This document shows positions 60,387-64,000 of a DNA stretch of 64,000 nt, in pieces. Under the pieces are notes generated by a model. The model was not told the DNA's origin and ran no database searches. It saw nothing but the letters and a program-made list of their open reading frames with translations. Numbering within the stretch: the stretch's first letter is position 1; the number at the start of each line of letters is the position of its first letter. Origin of the DNA: Sphingomonas sp. HITSZ_GF. GTDB lineage: Bacteria > Pseudomonadota > Alphaproteobacteria > Sphingomonadales > Sphingomonadaceae. The stretch covers positions 1,116,001 through 1,180,000 of the forward strand of contig NZ_JARQXA010000001.1 of NCBI RefSeq assembly GCF_029543155.1, written 5' to 3'. The translations under genes and the position numbers were made by a program.

Positions 60387-61724
60387 TCAGTGCATCGAGC
60401 CGAACTCGACCCCTGTCGACGCAGCCAGCCCCGGCGTCGGGAAGGACAGCGGCCTGCCGCCGCCCGCCACCCGGAAGCGCGCGGCCTGCTCGGCCAGGAT
60501 GCCGACTTCGCCGGTGAGGTTGCGCGCCGCGGCCGAGGTCTCCTCGACCATCGCCGCATTCTGCTGGGTCGACTGGTCCATCGTGCTGATCGCCGAGCTG
60601 ATCTCGCTGATCACGCTGGACTGGGCACGGTTGTCGGTCGCCATCTGGTTGAGCAACTCATGCACGCCGCTGACATCCTCGGCGATATGCGCCAGCGCGC
60701 CGTCGACCTTCTCCACCATCGCCACTGCGGCCACGATATCGACCTGCGTCGCCGTGAGCTGCTCGCGGGCACGGCCAGCCTCTTCCTCGGCGCGCATGGC
60801 GAGCGCGGAGACGAGATCGGCGACGACCGCGAAACCCCTGCCCGCCTCGCCGGCGCGACCCGCCTCGACGGCGGCGTTCATTGCGAGAACGCGCGTCTGG
60901 AAGGCGATCTTGTCGAGGCCCTCGATTACGCTGTCGATGCCCTTGGCGCTGTCGTTGACGCGGTTCATCGCCTGCACGGCCTCGTCCACCACCTGGCGAC
61001 CGTCCGAAACCGTCGCGGTAGCGCCATCGGCACGCTCGACGGTGCGATTGGCCGCTTCCGCCGTCGCCTTCAGCCGCTGGTCCATCTGGCTGATCGCGGC
61101 CGTGGTCTGCTCCAGGCTGGCGGCATTCGCCTCGGTGCGGCGTGCAAGGCTCTCCGAAGCCTGGGCGATCTCGCCCGAGCCGCTGCGGATCGCGACCGTG
61201 CTGTCGGTCACCGCGCCGAGCAGCGTGCGCAGCGAGGCAAGCGCCGCGTTGAAATTGTCGCGCAGCCGGGCATAGGTGGCCGGATATTCCTCGACGATGT
61301 CGGCGGTCAGGTCCCCCTGCGCCAGGCGCTCGAGATTGCCGGTCATGCCGCGCACGATCTCGCCGTGGCGCTCCGCCTCTTCGTTCTGCCGGATCTGCGC
61401 CGCCGCAGCGTCACGGAACGTGAACATCGCCTTGGTGAGGCGGCCCACGCAATCCCGGTATTCGGTGAACTGGATCGGGCTGGCCAGGTCGCCGGCGGCA
61501 AGCGCCTCCATGCGCACCACGGTGGTGACATAGGGATCGGCGATCGCCTTGCGATACCAGACGCCAAGCCCCGCCGCAGCCACGGTGGCAGCGATGCCAA
61601 CCGTCAGGGCAAGCGCGGGAAACAGCAGAAGGGCAAGCGGCGTAAGTGCGACGAGCGCCGCCATCGAGCCGAACGCTACCAGCAGCTTCCGACGAATGGG
61701 CGCGTTAGCGACGAACCAGTGCAT
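60387..61724 (-). CDS. Methyl-accepting chemotaxis protein-like signal transducer
   Basis: A 445-residue protein with two closely spaced membrane helices (about 14-55) and no large periplasmic domain, then a HAMP-like segment and a long coiled-coil signalling domain. The hairpin tip reads KIAFQTRVLAMNAAVEAGRAGEAGRGFAVVADLVSALAMRAEEEA, close to the canonical sequence but with FQTR instead of FQTN and ADLVSALA instead of ADEVRxLA. It may sense the cytoplasm or membrane. No other chemotaxis genes are nearby. A strong promoter-like TATAAT lies upstream (61770-61775). Confidence 0.9.
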   Translation of the reverse strand: MHWFVANAPIRRKLLVAFGSMAALVALTPLALLLFPALALTVGIAATVAAAGLGVWYRKAIADPYVTTVVRMEALAAGDLASPIQFTEYRDCVGRLTKAMFTFRDAAAAQIRQNEEAERHGEIVRGMTGNLERLAQGDLTADIVEEYPATYARLRDNFNAALASLRTLLGAVTDSTVAIRSGSGEIAQASESLARRTEANAASLEQTTAAISQMDQRLKATAEAANRTVERADGATATVSDGRQVVDEAVQAMNRVNDSAKGIDSVIEGLDKIAFQTRVLAMNAAVEAGRAGEAGRGFAVVADLVSALAMRAEEEAGRAREQLTATQVDIVAAVAMVEKVDGALAHIAEDVSGVHELLNQMATDNRAQSSVISEISSAISTMDQSTQQNAAMVEETSAAARNLTGEVGILAEQAARFRVAGGGRPLSFPTPGLAASTGVEFGSMH

Positions 61725-61769
61725 GGGCAGTCCCTCAGAATCCGCAACGAAATGTTGCCAGCTCCGAGC

Positions 61770-61811
61770 ATTATAGAGAGTTCAACTATGGGTATTGTCG
61801 CTTCGACAATA
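61770..61811 (-). promoter_or_regulatory. Promoter with palindrome at -35, chemoreceptor-like gene
   Basis: A perfect TATAAT (61775-61770, minus strand) with the inverted repeat TATTGTCG-CTT-CGACAATA (61793-61811) placed over the -35 position. The A/T-rich gap (61811-61869) shows nothing else. Confidence 0.55.
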
Positions 61812-61869
61812 TACGTAACAATAATTTTCTCCTTTGCGCACAATTACATAAATTACGCAAAGTTGATCG

Positions 61870-62697
61870 TTACGCCCGGACTTCCAGCCACGCCAGAATG
61901 TCGCCCATCACGCTTTCCTTGCCCAGATCGGCAAGCAGATCATGATAATGGCCCTCATAGAGCTTGAGCGTCTTGTCGCTCGAGCCGGCGGTTTTGTAGA
62001 AGAATTCGCTGCCATGATAGACGGTCGCGCGATCCGCGGTGCCGTGCAGGATGAGCAGCGGGAGGGTGACGGTGGGGAATTCGTCATGCAGCCGCTCATC
62101 GGCCCGCACCAGCGCGGCGACGGTGGCAGCCGGCTGGGTTTCGTCCTTGATATAGGGATCGGCGTTGAGCGCTGCGACATGCGCCGGATCGCGCGAGAAG
62201 TCCTCGTTCTTGAGCTTGAGCACGCCGAGGTGCGGCGCGATGTGGCTCAGCCCCTTGATCGCAGCCAGCGCAAAGGCCGGCGCCGGCACCTGGAAGGCAA
62301 AATCCTCGCAGATGAAGCCGGCGAGCTGGGCCTGGTTGTCGAGCACATAGGTCGCGCTGACGACTCCGCCGGCGCTGTGGCCGAGCAGGAAGGTCTTGAG
62401 CCCCGGGTGGCGCGACTTGGCGATTGCGATCGCACCGCCGAGATCGTCGACATATTCGCCGACCTTCTCGACATAGAAGCGCTCGCCGTCGGAGCGGCCA
62501 CGACCGCGCAGATCGGCGGCATAGACGGCGAAGCCCTTCTCCACGAGCCGTTCGGCGACCCAGGCATATTGGCCGCTATGCGAGTTGAAGCCGTGGCAGA
62601 TCACCACCACCGCGCGCGGCGCGCCCTCGGGCAGCCAGGAGCGCAGGAAGATGTTGATATGGCCGGTGCTGCCGAACGTCTCTTCCGTGGTCGCCAT
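61870..62697 (-). CDS. Alpha/beta hydrolase, monoacylglycerol lipase-like
   Basis: A 275-residue serine hydrolase. Nucleophile GHSAGG (Ser108), oxyanion HGFNSHSGQY (VVVICHGFNSH), then the acidic residue in LILHGTADRATVYHGSEFF and a C-terminal His (LYEGHYHDLLADLG), the typical layout of monoacylglycerol lipases and lysophospholipases. It probably acts in the cytoplasm. The ATG lacks a strong ribosome site, and it is followed downstream by the chemoreceptor-like gene with its own promoter. Confidence 0.9.
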   Translation of the reverse strand: MATTEETFGSTGHINIFLRSWLPEGAPRAVVVICHGFNSHSGQYAWVAERLVEKGFAVYAADLRGRGRSDGERFYVEKVGEYVDDLGGAIAIAKSRHPGLKTFLLGHSAGGVVSATYVLDNQAQLAGFICEDFAFQVPAPAFALAAIKGLSHIAPHLGVLKLKNEDFSRDPAHVAALNADPYIKDETQPAATVAALVRADERLHDEFPTVTLPLLILHGTADRATVYHGSEFFYKTAGSSDKTLKLYEGHYHDLLADLGKESVMGDILAWLEVRA

Positions 62698-62781
62698 GGG
62701 ATTGCCCTCCGCCCTCGAGTTGGTGCCGCAGGATGCCAGTGCCGCGCGCGTGCGTCAGCCCACTCCTTCGGGTAATTGCAG

Positions 62782-63117
62782 CTATTCGATTTTGCCCGGC
62801 GCATTGCGCGCGAATATCGGGGTGGTGCGGGCGAGGATCAGCAGCGCGCTCGGCCAGAACAGCGTGTTCCACACATCCTTCCAATTGCCCCAGAGATCGA
62901 TGCGCGTGTGATAGGCCAGGCTGTCGCGCAGGTCCCAGGCCTCGCCGAGCAGCGCCGCCGTGCACGCCACCGCCCAGGGCTTCCAGCTGCGGAGCGGCCA
63001 GCGAAACAGCAATGCGCTGCCGAGGAACAGCGTGAGCCCGACATAGATGTGGAGCGCATCCTTGGCGAGGTCGACATGGTGCACCAGCCAGAACTTGACC
63101 GACTGGAGCGGGCTCAT
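62782..63117 (-). CDS. Small membrane protein, unknown function
   Basis: A 111-residue protein with three predicted helices (about 23-42, 47-62, 84-102). HVDLAKDALHIYVGLTLFLGSALLF and GEAWDLRDSLAYHTRIDLWGNWKDV resemble VanZ-like membrane proteins (a Glu-Ala-Trp-Asp-x-Arg-Asp-Asp pattern on a membrane edge), but I do not claim membership. The ATG is five bases after the stop of the queuosine transporter gene, so they are co-transcribed. It is not clear whether it has a link to queuosine. Confidence 0.75.
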   Translation of the reverse strand: MSPLQSVKFWLVHHVDLAKDALHIYVGLTLFLGSALLFRWPLRSWKPWAVACTAALLGEAWDLRDSLAYHTRIDLWGNWKDVWNTLFWPSALLILARTTPIFARNAPGKIE

Positions 63118-63122
63118 CCGGA

Positions 63123-63887
63123 TCAGACCCGCGTGGCGAAGGGGGTGAAATCGGTGTCGGTGTCGAACACGTCGACGCCCTCGCGGCGCTTGAGGAAGCC
63201 GACCACGACATAGGTGACCGGGGTGAGGATCACTTCCCACGCCACCTTGAGCGCCCACTGCGTGAAGAGCACCTGGATCACGAGCGACACCGGCCAGCCT
63301 TCCCAGCCCAGAAACGGGATCGGCAGGAAGGCGAGCGGATAGAAGATCAGGCTGTCGACCCCCTCGCCGAAGATCGTCGAGCCGATCGTGCGGGTCCACA
63401 GCATCTTGCCCCCGGTCCACAGCTTCATCCGCGCCAGCACATAGGAATTGACGAACTCGCCCGCCCAGAAGGCGCAGACCGAAGCGAAGACGATGCGCGG
63501 CACTTGGCCAAAGATCGCTTCATAGGCGGGCTGGTTCTTCCAATCGGCCGCCGGCGGCAGCTTGACCACCACCCAGGACATGAATGCCATGAACAGCACC
63601 GCGACCGTGCCCACCCAGATCACCCGGCGCGCGCGCGCATAGCCATAGACCTCGGTCAGCACGTCGCCGATGACGTACGAGATGGGGAAGAAGAGGATTC
63701 CGGCGCCGAACGGCCAATAGACGTTCCAGACCGGCAGCCACACCTGCGCGAACTTGCCCGCTCCCAGCACGTTCGACAGCAGGATGATCGCGACGAACGC
63801 GGCCATCACGAAGTCGTAATAGCGGAAATGCCCGCCCGCGATCGCATTGGCGGCCACGCGGGCCGGCCGGTTTTCCCCCTCGGTCAT
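63123..63887 (-). CDS. Queuosine precursor transporter (YhhQ/QPTR family)
   Basis: A 254-residue membrane protein with about six helices. Family signatures: AFVAIILLSNVLGAGKF, GAGILFFPISYVIGDVLTEVYGYARARRVIW (the ITDxLxExYGxxxAR motif here ending DVLTEVYGYARARR), and ARMKLWTGGKMLWTRTIGSTIFGEGVDSLIFYPLAF. It imports 7-cyano-7-deazaguanine or related precursors for tRNA queuosine. ATG 63887 is preferred to a TTG two codons upstream. Followed by a small membrane gene, probably in the same transcript. Confidence 0.93.
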   Translation of the reverse strand: MTEGENRPARVAANAIAGGHFRYYDFVMAAFVAIILLSNVLGAGKFAQVWLPVWNVYWPFGAGILFFPISYVIGDVLTEVYGYARARRVIWVGTVAVLFMAFMSWVVVKLPPAADWKNQPAYEAIFGQVPRIVFASVCAFWAGEFVNSYVLARMKLWTGGKMLWTRTIGSTIFGEGVDSLIFYPLAFLPIPFLGWEGWPVSLVIQVLFTQWALKVAWEVILTPVTYVVVGFLKRREGVDVFDTDTDFTPFATRV

Positions 63888-63945
63888 GCGCAAACTATGA
63901 TCCCGGTTCCGCTCCCGCGCAATCCACGCTAGTGGCGGCCTGCGC

Positions 63946-64000
63946 GCGCCCGTAGCTCAGTTGGATAGAGCACGTGCCTTCTAAGCTCGTGGTCGCTGGT
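63946..64000 (+). tRNA. tRNA-Arg(UCU), 5' part; runs off the window
   Basis: GCGCCCG acceptor 5' strand, TAGCTCAGTTGGATAGAGC D-arm with GG, and anticodon loop CTTCTAA (anticodon TCT). The anticodon stem CGTGC/GCTCG has a T-T mismatch in its middle pair. The T-loop and 3' end lie beyond the window. Confidence 0.85.

Overview
The window is an ordinary-looking, GC-rich alphaproteobacterial chromosome segment, most likely from a sphingomonad (Sphingomonas or a close relative). This rests on protein character: a prepilin peptidase, UPF0262, DUF2849, DUF934, UrcA, a zinc-ribbon/BI-1 pair, a TonB-ExbB-ExbD-ExbD set and GH115/GH5 glycosidases, plus many copies of the short palindrome built on CCGGCGAAAGCCGG. 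About 68 protein genes can be supported. No prophage, insertion sequence, CRISPR array or plasmid function was seen.

Layout. 1-4345: tamB (truncated by the window edge) and tamA, an outer-membrane assembly pair. 4444-7095: malate synthase G and a MarR regulator, followed by a gap that holds a candidate small RNA. 7311-11380: a coniferyl-aldehyde-type dehydrogenase, prepilin peptidase and thiolase. 11431-16649: small unknowns, an SH3 protein, a hydroxyacid reductase, the first of two PilZ membrane proteins, a flavin oxidoreductase and a glycosyltransferase. 16862-24635: hydrolase, YdiU/SelO, AstD, a membrane protein, a structured leader ahead of a BI-1/YbhL-type gene, and a GH5 glycosidase. 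24740-29410: the second PilZ protein and the sulfur-assimilation operon (cobA, DUF2849, cysI-like, DUF934, cysH). 29510-36349: hybrid histidine kinase, dnaB, UPF0262-GH25-cdd and an SDR. 36381-42796: GH115 glucuronidase, dcd, a TPR protein and the Ton motor operon. 43027-51527: folB, GNAT, DUF1285-Nudix-cca, a GGDEF-EAL protein and parC. 51834-57299: exported and outer-membrane proteins, a LysR regulator and two DUF4349 proteins. 57404-59845: purC-purS-purQ and a PH-domain-like membrane protein. 59984-60263: three tRNA-like genes (Pro, His, Cys), two of them irregular. 60387-64000: a chemoreceptor-like protein, a lipase, a queuosine-precursor transporter and the start of tRNA-Arg.

How the genes work together. 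The clearest functional unit is 25288-29410: siroheme precursor synthesis, sulfite reductase and a [4Fe-4S]-type APS/PAPS reductase, with two accessory genes of unknown role. exbB, two exbD genes and tonB form a complete energy-transducing motor. purC, purS and purQ form part of the purine pathway. The two PilZ proteins and the GGDEF-EAL enzyme point to c-di-GMP signalling.

The points most worth a second look are the structured leader at 22000-22140, the tRNA cluster at 59984-60263, the small RNA candidate ending at 7281, palindromes in front of both PilZ paralogues, and a repeat palindrome read in frame inside the YdiU/SelO gene. All are read by eye; no database search or folding program was run.
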